From contig NZ_JAEUWU010000001.1 of assembly GCF_019754945.1 (NCBI RefSeq), positions 434,001 through 498,000 of the forward strand: a stretch of 64,000 nt of DNA. Reading direction: 5' to 3'. The notes beneath the pieces are model-generated. The model was not told the DNA's origin. It searched no databases and saw only the letters and a list, made by a program, of their open reading frames with translations. Made by a program: the position numbers and the translations under genes. This DNA comes from Corynebacterium pseudokroppenstedtii (GTDB taxonomy: Bacteria > Actinomycetota > Actinomycetes > Mycobacteriales > Mycobacteriaceae). Positions 25,820-33,856 of the stretch are shown here, in pieces (within the stretch, counting starts at the first letter, position 1; each line of letters begins with the position of its first letter).

Positions 25820-26983
25820 ATGAACCGTATGCATGGAATGAGTACGAATTCCGGCGATTCTCCAGATATAACGTCGTCGCGCCGCACGTTGTCGCAGTCA
25901 TCGTTACTCGACGCCGCGAATGGAGCCACCCCGCATCATCAGCCTGTCTGGTTTATGCGGCAGGCTGGGCGCTCACTTCCGGAATATCGGAAGCTCCGGG
26001 AGAACATCGGGATGCTGGAGGCATGCTTTACCCCTGATGCCGCTGCTGAGATCACTTTGCAACCTGTGCGCAGACATAATGTCGACGCTGCGATCTTTTT
26101 CTCAGACATCGTTGTGCCGCTGAAGGCCGCGGGAATCGGGGTGGAGATTGTTGCCGGTCGTGGCCCCGTCGTCGATCGTCCCATTCGGTCACGGGCGGAC
26201 ATTGACTCGCTTCCTGAGTTGGATCCGGATTCCATTTCGGTCATCGGCGAAGCGGTCCGAGAAATCATTGGGGAACTTCGCGATGATCAGGCTTTGATTG
26301 GCTTCGCTGGTGCTCCTTTTACCATTGCGTCCTATTTGATTGAGGGCGGACCGTCGAAAACCCACCAACATACGAAAGCCATGATGCATGCTGATCCTGA
26401 TTCATGGCACGCCCTCATGCGGGTGTTGACGGACTACGTCAAGGTTTTCCTCGGGGTACAGATCGACGCGGGAATTGATGCCATGCAGCTATTCGATTCC
26501 TGGGCGGGGTACTTGCACGCACGGGACTATACCGATCTGGTTGCCCCGTACTCGGCCGAAATCTTTAGGTTCGTGTCCGAGAGATCCTCACGAGGTGGCC
26601 GTCGGCCTATTCCGCGCATTCATTTTGGCGTGACGACGGGGGAGCTGCTCGGTCCTATGGCGCAAACGGGCCCCGATGTCATGGGGGTTGACTGGCGGGT
26701 GGACATGGCTACTGCGGCACAGCGCATTAACGTAGCTTTAGCGGACAAAAACGGGGACACAGGTCCTGGTGAGTTGGCGCTTCAAGGGAATATTGACCCA
26801 GCCTTACTTTTTGCAGGTAAAGAAGCGGTTGATAAGGAAATCGATCAGCTGTTGACCACCACGGATCAGCTTATCTCCGAAGGGAAGATTTCAGGTCATA
26901 TTGTGAACTTGGGGCATGGTGTTCTCGCAGACACTGACCCGGACATTATTTCTCACATCGTAGAAAAGGTGCATTCGTGGTAA
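25820..26983 (+). CDS. hemE: Uroporphyrinogen decarboxylase
   Basis: 387 residues from ATG at 25820 (ATG codons at 25829 and 25838 are alternatives; no strong ribosome binding site). Converts uroporphyrinogen III to coproporphyrinogen III. Signature features: PVWFMRQAGRSLPEYR with the substrate-binding Arg residues, FFSDIVVP with the catalytic Asp, GFAGAPFTIASYLIEGG, and LQGNIDPALL and NLGHGVL near the C-terminus. First gene of hemE-hemY-hemQ; the stop overlaps the hemY start by seven bases. Confidence 0.95.
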   Translation: MNRMHGMSTNSGDSPDITSSRRTLSQSSLLDAANGATPHHQPVWFMRQAGRSLPEYRKLRENIGMLEACFTPDAAAEITLQPVRRHNVDAAIFFSDIVVPLKAAGIGVEIVAGRGPVVDRPIRSRADIDSLPELDPDSISVIGEAVREIIGELRDDQALIGFAGAPFTIASYLIEGGPSKTHQHTKAMMHADPDSWHALMRVLTDYVKVFLGVQIDAGIDAMQLFDSWAGYLHARDYTDLVAPYSAEIFRFVSERSSRGGRRPIPRIHFGVTTGELLGPMAQTGPDVMGVDWRVDMATAAQRINVALADKNGDTGPGELALQGNIDPALLFAGKEAVDKEIDQLLTTTDQLISEGKISGHIVNLGHGVLADTDPDIISHIVEKVHSW

Positions 26984-28446
26984 AGACGCGTGTTGCGGTT
27001 ATTGGTGGAGGACTGTCGGGACTTGTCGCGGCGTATGAAATCAGCCGTCGCGACCCCAATGCCGACGTCGTTGTTTATGAAGCATCCGACGCGGTAGGTG
27101 GGAAACTTAAGACCGTTGATCTAGCCACCGGCAGTGTTGATGTGGGGGCGGAGGCGTACCTCGCCTTCCGTGCCGATGCCACCCGGTTCTTTACATCCTT
27201 GGGGCTGAAAGACCGGCTCCGCTATCCGTCCGACCTCAAATCCGGGTTATGGATTGGCGACGGCACCTTGCACTCAGTTCCGTCGCGAACCGTGATGGGA
27301 ATTCCTGCTGATAGTTCCTCTGTGAAAGACCTCGTCGATTCCGAGACCTGCGCACGGATTGATGCCGAGGGGGAGGCGTACCCCATACCGTGGGTGGAAG
27401 GTGAAGATGCCTTGCTCGGCGCGTTGGTTGCCGAGCGGATGGGGCAGCAGGTCGTGGATCACGTGGTTTCCCCGTTGCTGGGTGGGGTGTATTCGTCCCG
27501 TGCCGAAGATCTTGGCTTACGCGCGACGATCCCGGAATTAGCTGGGGCGATGGATGATCTTGCCAACCATGGCGAACCGGTGACATTAACGCGAGCGGCT
27601 GCTGCTGTTCTACAGCAGCGCGATGAAGCGCGTGAGGCCCGGGTGGCTGGAGGCGCGGCAGATGAGGAGTCGCCGAGTGCGTCGGCGAAAAAGCCGCCGG
27701 TGTTTGCGTCGTTTGTCGGGGGTTACCGCGATCTGATCGATGCGCTGGTTGAGCAGTCGTCAGCCACTATTCGTGTGGATAGTCCTGTCGCTGCGGTTTT
27801 ACCCGCGGAGGCAGGAAGTTCCCGTCGTTTCCGCGTCGTGAGTGGTTCGTCGTCGACAGAGACTGAAGACTTCGACGCTGTTGTCGTTGCTACCCCAGCA
27901 GATGTCGCGGGCCAGCAGCTCGCTAAGGTTGCCCCCGTGGCAGCAGACATTTTGGGGTCGATGGATCTGGCGTCGAGTGTTGTTCTTGGTCTGCGGCTAC
28001 CGACTGACGAGGCTATCCCAGAGAAAACGGGCATTCTCGTGTCACCCGATGCCGGACTTCACGCTAAAGCCTTTACTTTCTCATCGCGGAAGTGGCCCCA
28101 CGTCGACGATCACGTTGGTGCTTTCATCAGGGCTTCATTCGGCCATTGGGGCGACGATTCACTCGTCAGAGAAGACGAAGACACGCTGGTGAAATACGCT
28201 ATCGACGATTTCGAAACCATTACGGGCCAACGTCTGCACCCCGAAGAGACGGTGCTTCAAAAGTGGTGGGGTGGTTTGCCGCGTTACGGCATGGGCCACG
28301 ATGAACTCATTAATGTGGCGCTTAAGGACATCAGTCAAGTCGAGGGGCTAGAAGCTGCAGGTGCCATCTGGCACGGCGTCGGCGTTCCAGCGTGTATCGC
28401 GCAAGCGCGTGAGGCGGCGAAGAAGGTGATGGATACGGTTATGTGA
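26977..28446 (+). CDS. hemY: Coproporphyrinogen III oxidase, FAD-dependent
   Basis: 489 residues from GTG at 26977, overlapping hemE. In Gram-positive bacteria with HemQ this enzyme (also CgoX, formerly protoporphyrinogen oxidase) oxidises coproporphyrinogen III to coproporphyrin III. Seen: the FAD-binding GGGLSGLVAAYEI at the N-terminus, YEASDAVGGKLKT, a central substrate domain with SPLLGGVYSS, and a C-terminal FAD segment ending HGVGVPACI. A short acidic insertion (around residues 212-232) is Ser/Ala-rich. Confidence 0.92.
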   Translation: MVKTRVAVIGGGLSGLVAAYEISRRDPNADVVVYEASDAVGGKLKTVDLATGSVDVGAEAYLAFRADATRFFTSLGLKDRLRYPSDLKSGLWIGDGTLHSVPSRTVMGIPADSSSVKDLVDSETCARIDAEGEAYPIPWVEGEDALLGALVAERMGQQVVDHVVSPLLGGVYSSRAEDLGLRATIPELAGAMDDLANHGEPVTLTRAAAAVLQQRDEAREARVAGGAADEESPSASAKKPPVFASFVGGYRDLIDALVEQSSATIRVDSPVAAVLPAEAGSSRRFRVVSGSSSTETEDFDAVVVATPADVAGQQLAKVAPVAADILGSMDLASSVVLGLRLPTDEAIPEKTGILVSPDAGLHAKAFTFSSRKWPHVDDHVGAFIRASFGHWGDDSLVREDEDTLVKYAIDDFETITGQRLHPEETVLQKWWGGLPRYGMGHDELINVALKDISQVEGLEAAGAIWHGVGVPACIAQAREAAKKVMDTVM

Positions 28447-28573
28447 CAGTGATCAGAAGGCTCCTCCCTTCGCGGGGAGTCAAGAACAAAGTTCCACATA
28501 TGTCGTGTGCATCGAGCTTCGTCGTCACATCACGAAGCTCCGGTAGTTTACGAAGAAAAAGAAGAGGTTGACC

Positions 28574-29335
28574 ATGACTGAAAACCAGGACGACGTTCGT
28601 CAAGAAAATAGTGATAGCTCTGCTGGCACTGAGCACAAGCATCGTCTGAATTATAAGAAGCTGAATGCGACTGTTCGGTACGCGATGTGGTCGGTCTTCA
28701 AGGTTGCCCCCGGTAAATTGGGTGAAGACCGGGACACAGTGGCCCAGGAAATGCGTGACTTTATTGCTTCCTATGAGCACGAAGATCTCACCATACGAGG
28801 GATCTACAACGTTTCCGGTATTCGTGCGGAAGCTGACATCATGATTTGGTGGCACGCTGAAAAGATGGAAGATCTGCAGGACGCTTACAATCGCTTCCTG
28901 CGTACGACGACGTTGGGACGTGCATGTACAAGCGTGTGGTCGCAGGCAGCGCTCCACCGTCCATCCGAGTTCAACAAGTCCCATGTGCCGTCATTCATCG
29001 CGGAAGAAGAACCGAAGCGCTGGATTGCTGTGTACCCGTTCGTCCGCTCGTATGACTGGTACGTGATGGATCCTGCGGATCGTCGTCGGATCCTGGCTGA
29101 CCACGGAAAGATGGGCCGTGATTACCCGGATGTCCGTGCGAACACCGTTCCGGCTTTCGCTTTGGGCGACTACGAATGGATTCTGGCCTTCGAAGGGCCG
29201 AAGTTGGACCGCATCGTTGATCTCATGCACCACATGCGCTACACAGAGGCGCGGCTCCACGTCCGTGAAGAGATTCCGTTCTTCACTGGACGACGAGTTG
29301 ACGATATCGCTGAGGTCACCGATCTCTTGCCATAA
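28574..29335 (+). CDS. hemQ: Coproheme decarboxylase HemQ/ChdC
   Basis: 253 residues from ATG at 28574, with AAGAAGAGG upstream. Last step of the coproporphyrin-dependent pathway: oxidative decarboxylation of coproheme to haem b using peroxide. Chlorite-dismutase-like fold. Tyr154 in a YPFVR motif corresponds to the catalytic tyrosine of the family, and His177 in HGKMGRDY to the proximal haem ligand. The first 25 residues are Asp/Ser/Glu-rich and probably disordered. Its presence fixes the route of haem synthesis in this organism. Confidence 0.93.
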   Translation: MTENQDDVRQENSDSSAGTEHKHRLNYKKLNATVRYAMWSVFKVAPGKLGEDRDTVAQEMRDFIASYEHEDLTIRGIYNVSGIRAEADIMIWWHAEKMEDLQDAYNRFLRTTTLGRACTSVWSQAALHRPSEFNKSHVPSFIAEEEPKRWIAVYPFVRSYDWYVMDPADRRRILADHGKMGRDYPDVRANTVPAFALGDYEWILAFEGPKLDRIVDLMHHMRYTEARLHVREEIPFFTGRRVDDIAEVTDLLP

Positions 29336-29369
29336 TCGTTTCGTCAACGAGCTGTCGTTACGAAGGCGT

Positions 29370-29414
29370 AGGGCGTGCCGCTAGGGGGAGCGGTACGCCC
29401 TCGCTTGATTTTTG
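29370..29414 (+). terminator. Terminator after hemQ
   Basis: A 13-bp stem with one G-T pair, AGGGCGTGCCGCT (29370-29382) with AGCGGTACGCCCT (29389-29401), is followed by CGCTTGATTTTT. It lies between convergent hemQ and msrB. Confidence 0.7.
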
Positions 29415-29418
29415 GATG

Positions 29419-29850
29419 CTAATCCTTGGTTGCCGGTTCTAACGTGAGGCTAATGCTGTTAATGCAATAGCGTAAATCCGTAGGAGTGTCATAGCCTTCG
29501 CCTTCGAAGACGTGGCCCAGATGGCTATGGCATTGCGCGCATTTCACCTCAACTCGGTGCATCCCGTGGCTATTATCAGCGACTTCAATGATCCGGTCTC
29601 CGGCTAGCGGGGAGAAGAATGATGGCCAACCACAGTGACTGTGGAACTTCTCGCGGGATCGGAAGAGCTCAGAACCGCAGGCTCGACACCGGTAGACCCC
29701 TTCAGTTTCGGTATCGGTGTATTCACCCTTGAAAGGAGCTTCGGTTCCCGCTTCTCTGAGGACCCGGTATTCGGCATTGGTGAGCCGGGCTCGCCATTCA
29801 TCATCGCTAAGGCGACGAAAGTCCTCGTGTTGCTCATCTTTGTCAGTCAT
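29419..29850 (-). CDS. msrB: Peptide methionine (R)-S-oxide reductase MsrB
   Basis: 143 residues, normal length. Reduces methionine-R-sulfoxide in proteins, with thioredoxin or mycoredoxin-type recycling. Zinc site Cys55/Cys58 (CRAC) and Cys104/Cys107 (CAQC); catalytic Cys129 in RYCINS; GWPSF and HGMHRVEV motifs present. Cys73 is a possible recycling cysteine. It stands alone on the minus strand next to the haem genes. Confidence 0.94.
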   Translation of the reverse strand: MTDKDEQHEDFRRLSDDEWRARLTNAEYRVLREAGTEAPFKGEYTDTETEGVYRCRACGSELFRSREKFHSHCGWPSFFSPLAGDRIIEVADNSHGMHRVEVKCAQCHSHLGHVFEGEGYDTPTDLRYCINSISLTLEPATKD

Positions 29851-30003
29851 TCTTTCCTTCCGGCGTCGTGAGAGATTGTTAACAGAGGTTACTGTTTTAA
29901 CTCATTTCAACACCGCGTTAAGGTTCGTTATTTCACGGGGCTGTATAAAAGCTTTGGTTCGCCATCTCCGAAAAGGGGCTAATTGCACTACCGTCCGTGT
30001 GGT

Positions 30004-30906
30004 CTAGGTGTGCTCGTTGCGTAGACCGTACCTAAGGAACACAGCTCCGTCCTGGTCATACCCTATTGCGAGGAGTTCACCATCTGTCGGTGTGCCAGTG
30101 ACCGTCTTGGCGTCTTCGTCGGTTCCGTCGGAGGTTCCGTAGGCAATTCGCGGTGCATTGCCGGCCTGTACACCGGGATGAATTGTCAAGATCACTTCAT
30201 CTATGGCGCGTGATGATATGAGTGATCCCAGAAAGCGAGGCCCGCCTTCACAATCGACGACGCTGTAGCGGTCGCTTAACCATTGACGGATATGTGTGCC
30301 GTCGAGTTTGTCGAGGACGTCGACGTTTATGCCGTGGTTCCGCAGAATTGTCCGGTTCTTGCTAAAAGTCGATGCTTCTGACGCAGTTCGATCGGTGAGG
30401 ATGACAACTGAGCCCCCGTGCTGGATTTCCTCGGACGGATGGTCGTCAGAACCTTCGGCTCCGTCTACCGATTTCGACTGGTCGTCATTGGTGTCGTCAG
30501 CGGTGGTGAGGGGAGATCCAAGGATGTCCGAGAGCTTTTTATCATCCAACTGGTGGGTAGTGAGGACCAAGTCTGCGGTTGGTGGCAATCCATGGCGCGA
30601 TCGGATTTGGACTCCATTCGTGCTGAACTCGATGGGACCATAGCCTTCAGCGAGGGCCGTGGATAGGCCTGCTATGACGGCTTCGGCTTGCCGTCGGTGC
30701 AGGGCGAAAAGCTTGGTATCAATCGGGCCGCCGAGCTCTCCTGACCTACCACTTGGTGCTACGGAAGCGCCATCGATGGTGGATACCATGATCGCACGAA
30801 TGTTCAGTGACTGTGGCGCGGGGAAGGGGAGGAAGCGCTCTAATGCGCTGTCGGTATCAGAATCGTTCTCTGGCGGGAAAACCGTGACTGTGGGTGATTG
30901 TTTCAT
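30004..30906 (-). CDS. RibD C-terminal-type reductase (pyrimidine reductase family)
   Basis: 300 residues from ATG at 30906. Belongs to the NADPH-dependent RibD_C/dihydrofolate-reductase-like family: NIRAIMVSTIDGAS near the N-terminus, AEAVIAGLSTAL, and the VDCEGGPRFLGSL substrate motif. There is no deaminase domain, so it is not a full RibD, and the true substrate is unsure. An Asp/Glu/Ser-rich insertion of about 35 residues lies mid-protein. TACTCT six bases before the ATG suggests a leaderless message; GGAG is too close to work as a normal site. Confidence 0.75.
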   Translation of the reverse strand: MKQSPTVTVFPPENDSDTDSALERFLPFPAPQSLNIRAIMVSTIDGASVAPSGRSGELGGPIDTKLFALHRRQAEAVIAGLSTALAEGYGPIEFSTNGVQIRSRHGLPPTADLVLTTHQLDDKKLSDILGSPLTTADDTNDDQSKSVDGAEGSDDHPSEEIQHGGSVVILTDRTASEASTFSKNRTILRNHGINVDVLDKLDGTHIRQWLSDRYSVVDCEGGPRFLGSLISSRAIDEVILTIHPGVQAGNAPRIAYGTSDGTDEDAKTVTGTPTDGELLAIGYDQDGAVFLRYGLRNEHT

Positions 30907-30978
30907 AGCTCCAGAGTAGGCAGGAATGACCTTTGAATTTTGTGGAAAGTCCCCGAAGAAATGAAAATGTTGAGCTTG

Positions 30979-31049
30979 AGGTGGAAACGGGAATCGAACC
31001 CGTGTACACGGTTTTGCAGACCGTTGCCTCACCACTCGGCCATTCCACC
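30979..31049 (-). tRNA. tRNA-Cys (GCA)
   Basis: 71-nt cloverleaf on the minus strand. Acceptor GGTGGAA pairs with TTCCACC, the anticodon loop reads CTGCAAA with anticodon GCA, the T-loop is GGTTCGATTCC, and the discriminator is U as expected for tRNA-Cys. CCA is not encoded. Confidence 0.96.
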
Positions 31050-31104
31050 ATTCGACGATGATGAGGAAAGGATTTCACTCACGCATCATGATGCACGATA
31101 GCAC

Positions 31105-31128
31105 AAAAGGGCAGTGATCTGCCCTTTT
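31105..31128. terminator. Hairpin between tRNA-Gly and tRNA-Cys
   Basis: AAAAGGGCA (31105-31113) pairs perfectly with TGCCCTTTT (31120-31128), giving T-runs on both strands. It probably ends the upstream minus-strand tRNA-Gly transcript. Confidence 0.6.
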
Positions 31129-31144
31129 ACACCTTGGTGCATGG

Positions 31145-31217
31145 AGCGGATGACGGGACTCGAACCCGCGACCCTAACCTTGGCAAGGTTATGCGCTACC
31201 AACTGCGCTACATCCGC
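31145..31217 (-). tRNA. tRNA-Gly (GCC), copy 1
   Basis: 73 nt. Acceptor GCGGATG/CATCCGC, anticodon loop TTGCCAA with anticodon GCC, T-loop GGTTCGAGTCC, discriminator U. Sequence identical to the copy at 31431-31503. CCA is not encoded. Confidence 0.96.
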
Positions 31218-31274
31218 AAGACTCATCGTGCAGCAGAAGGGTGAAAGCCTGTTTAAGTAATCTGCTGCGATAAG

Positions 31275-31349
31275 TGGTGCGCGATACTGGGATCGAACCA
31301 GTGACCTCTTCCGTGTCAGGGAAGCGCTCTCCCGCTGAGCTAATCGCGC
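31275..31349 (-). tRNA. tRNA-Val (GAC)
   Basis: 75 nt including an encoded CCA (31275-31277). Acceptor GCGCGAT/ATCGCGC, discriminator A, anticodon stem CTTCC/GGAAG with loop CTGACAC and anticodon GAC. It is the only tRNA of the cluster with CCA in the gene. Confidence 0.96.
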
Positions 31350-31430
31350 GTGTAGCCGACCAGACCATGAAACTTGGAGAGATCCATCGTCGAAAGTCAA
31401 CCTAAATAACTGAAAAATCTATTTCAGTTG

Positions 31431-31503
31431 AGCGGATGACGGGACTCGAACCCGCGACCCTAACCTTGGCAAGGTTATGCGCTACCAACTGCGCTACATC
31501 CGC
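31431..31503 (-). tRNA. tRNA-Gly (GCC), copy 2
   Basis: 73 nt, identical to copy 1 at 31145-31217: anticodon GCC, acceptor GCGGATG/CATCCGC, discriminator U, no encoded CCA. An 8-bp AT-rich hairpin (31408-31429) follows it on the minus strand. Confidence 0.96.
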
Positions 31504-31766
31504 AAGACGCGTTGTGTTGGGGCTCGGAAGCCCGTAACACGCGAAAGAAACACTAGCCGTAGCGATAGCTAATGCACAAATCCCCAGGAAAAAGGGCTCT
31601 AGCATGATCATTTTCCGGGGTTTGCTTACGGAAAACTACGTAGGCTCTCTGTATCGAACCCATGCGCGCCTTCACAGGCTTACCGCGTTTGGCGCATTGG
31701 ACTGCGGGAGCGTGTCAACGTCATTTTTGTTCGAGTCTTCGTATCGTGCTAGATTCTTGGCTTGTC

Positions 31767-31838
31767 GGTCTCATGGCTCAGTGGAAGAGCGTTCCGTTCA
31801 CACCGGAAAGGTCGCTGGTTCGATCCCAGCTGAGACCA
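31767..31838 (+). tRNA. tRNA-Val (CAC)
   Basis: 72-nt cloverleaf on the plus strand, divergent from the other four. Acceptor GGTCTCA/TGAGACC, discriminator A, anticodon stem TTCCG/CGGAA with loop TTCACAC giving anticodon CAC, T-loop GGTTCGATCCC. CCA is not encoded. A strong hairpin follows. Confidence 0.95.
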
Positions 31839-31843
31839 CAGAT

Positions 31844-31874
31844 AGCCCGGGCACCGCGCAGTGTCCGGGCTTTC
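31844..31874 (+). terminator. Terminator after tRNA-Val (CAC)
   Basis: AGCCCGGGCA pairs with TGTCCGGGCT (one mismatch) and is followed by TTTCG, starting six bases after the tRNA end. Confidence 0.7.
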
Positions 31875-32181
31875 GCATATCCGGGTCCTGCCGCTGGTGG
31901 CTACTGGTTGCTTGGCGGGTGGCCTGAACCCGGCAGCCGGCGCAAATATAGTGGGGGTGAAGTGGCGTGGATAGCGGGGAACTTCCTGACGTATTTCGAC
32001 GACTAGTGTCTACGCGGTTCGCGAGTGGGCACCGGGCAGCTTGGAAGCGTTATATACCGCCACATCCGTGGTGGTTTCGTACCTGAGCACCAGGTGGCAG
32101 CGTGGCGTGTAGAGGTTAAGAGATTTTGTGTGCCACGATGGAGAGAAGTAGTTGGTTTTACACAGCTCTGGGAGGGCTGAG
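31875..32181. other. 307-bp region between tRNA-Val and the CopC gene
   Basis: No gene is supported. Several GC-rich inverted segments occur (for example around GGCAGCCGGC). The last part must hold the promoter of the copC-type gene. No copper-regulator operator could be picked out with confidence. Confidence 0.4.
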
Positions 32182-32856
32182 ATGAGCGACAGTCGAACTG
32201 TACGGTTCCGAAGTGCGGGTGGCCTTATCGTATCCCTCATCCTGATCGTGGTGGGGGCGGTTGCATTTTCCCCGCAGGCCTGGGCTCATGACAGTGTGGT
32301 GTCGTCGTCGCCCGAGGATGGTTCGACAGTATCGGAGTTTCCTCACGACATTCAGCTGACAATGTCGGGTAACCCGAGAGATAATTTCAACACCATAGCG
32401 GTGTCGAACAAGTCGTCCGGGAAGGTCATCGCTAAAGGAACACCCATTATTTCGGGGAATGTTATTTCATTCACAGTTCCTGAGGATGTCGATGCGTCGC
32501 CGGGTACATATGTCGTGGGATTCCAGATCACTAGTTCCGATGGGCATTCGACGCGTGGGTCAATTTCTTTCACATATTCTGGGGATCCTGACAGGGGAGA
32601 ATCTGCAGAGCAGTCCGCGTCGACGGGGAAGTCGGAGGAGAACACGGATGAATCCGGCGGTTCTTCTGTCCCCTCCGCGAACGCTAACGGCGGATCTTCC
32701 CAAGACACAGACTCATCATCCTCGACGTCTTCGTCGTCATTTGGATCGAAAGCCCTGTGGCTATCTATCGCCGTTATCATCGTCATTATCGGTGCTCTCG
32801 TGGTTGCGTTACGACGTCTTCGTGACTCAAGCTCTGACGATCGAGACTCACGATAA
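32182..32856 (+). CDS. CopC-domain copper-binding membrane-anchored protein
   Basis: 224 residues from the ATG at 32182, with GGAGGG upstream. Signal peptide ends at AWA, so the mature protein starts with His36, the usual N-terminal Cu(II) ligand of CopC. Asp120 and His122 (SDGHS) complete the known Cu(II) site. A Ser/Asp/Thr-rich linker leads to one C-terminal membrane helix (about 190-212) and a basic tail. Copper carrier or scavenger outside the membrane. Starts a three-gene set with a PCuAC lipoprotein and a DyP peroxidase, the order also known upstream of thrS in other corynebacteria. Confidence 0.85.
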   Translation: MSDSRTVRFRSAGGLIVSLILIVVGAVAFSPQAWAHDSVVSSSPEDGSTVSEFPHDIQLTMSGNPRDNFNTIAVSNKSSGKVIAKGTPIISGNVISFTVPEDVDASPGTYVVGFQITSSDGHSTRGSISFTYSGDPDRGESAEQSASTGKSEENTDESGGSSVPSANANGGSSQDTDSSSSTSSSSFGSKALWLSIAVIIVIIGALVVALRRLRDSSSDDRDSR

Positions 32857-32956
32857 AACACCATGCAGTAGGTCCTCGAAGGACGTCTCCGAAAATCCGA
32901 CTATCACATTGTGGGGCGGGTTCTGTTCCATAAACGAAAATGAGGAGTTATAGAAA

Positions 32957-33634
32957 ATGAGTACATCACGGTCAACATCTCGGCTGGCTGTTCGTGTCGC
33001 CGGAGCTTCAGTTCTGGCCCTGTCACTGGGGCTCGCTGCGTGTTCTGTCGACGAAGATTCGGATAAAGACGGCTCACAATCGGCCGCAACGACCACAACG
33101 TCGTCGTCCGCGAGCAGCACAGAAAAAGCTTCCGGCGATGTTTCACTGGATCAGGGCTATGTGAAGTCGAAGACCCCGGATAAAGCGATGACCGCGATTT
33201 TCGGAACTCTGAAGAACAACACCGATAAAGAGAAAGTCCTCGAGTCGGTCTCGTCGTCCGATGTCAAAGGTAATTTCGAACTACACACCGTTGTCGACGG
33301 AAAAATGGTTGAGCAAAAAGAGGGGTTTAAGCTCCCTGCAAATGGGACTTTGGAGATGAAACCAGGCGGAGAGCACATCATGATTATGGATAATCATGAT
33401 GAATTAGCTGCCGGGGACAAAGTTAATGTGCAGTTGAAGTTCAAAGACGGTTCCACGGAGAAAGTGTCTATTCCTGTCCGTGAACAGCCCTCGGGTGAAG
33501 AAAACTACGGCGGCGACGACAGCTCTGACATGTCAGGTATGTCAGACATGCCAGGTATGAGCGATTCAGCTCAGCCAGGTGGCCAAGAAATGGGTGGCCA
33601 AGCAGACCACTCCATGCACGGGCATTCCCACTAG
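32957..33634 (+). CDS. PCuAC-family copper chaperone lipoprotein
   Basis: 225 residues. Lipobox GLAAC with lipid Cys29, then a Thr/Ser-rich linker and a PCuAC (DUF461) domain. Likely Cu(I) ligands are His110, Met117, His140 and Met142, close to the family pattern H...M...HxM, though the spacing of the first pair is shorter than usual. The C-terminal 50 residues are Met-, Gly- and His-rich (DMSGM repeats, ending HSMHGHSH), a plausible second copper-binding tail. PCuAC proteins pass copper to cytochrome oxidase or to partners such as the neighbouring CopC protein. Confidence 0.85.
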   Translation: MSTSRSTSRLAVRVAGASVLALSLGLAACSVDEDSDKDGSQSAATTTTSSSASSTEKASGDVSLDQGYVKSKTPDKAMTAIFGTLKNNTDKEKVLESVSSSDVKGNFELHTVVDGKMVEQKEGFKLPANGTLEMKPGGEHIMIMDNHDELAAGDKVNVQLKFKDGSTEKVSIPVREQPSGEENYGGDDSSDMSGMSDMPGMSDSAQPGGQEMGGQADHSMHGHSH

Positions 33635-33856
33635 ATCAGCTACATCAGCCGGTTGATGTCGCGATATTCGAGGTATCATCTGGTTACTGATTTCTGCTGA
33701 TGCCGACGTTTGAGCGCTGGCCTTATCCGCCCCTGCGGTTACGGTCGGCGTCCCAAGCTGTGTGGTGTCGTCCAGCGATCAGGGAAAACTCAAGGTCAGC
33801 AGGAATTTTTACCCCACACAACATGATTTCGAGACAACATCATTTCGACGAAGAAG

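Noticed and set aside
25399..25929. N-terminal extension of the DUF3000 frame
   Set aside because: Open by chance in GC-rich sequence; the conserved domain and ribosome binding site place the start at 25398.
31086..31611. Two minus-strand frames sharing VAQLVAHNLAKVRVAGSSP
   Set aside because: They are translations of the two identical tRNA-Gly genes, not repeated proteins.
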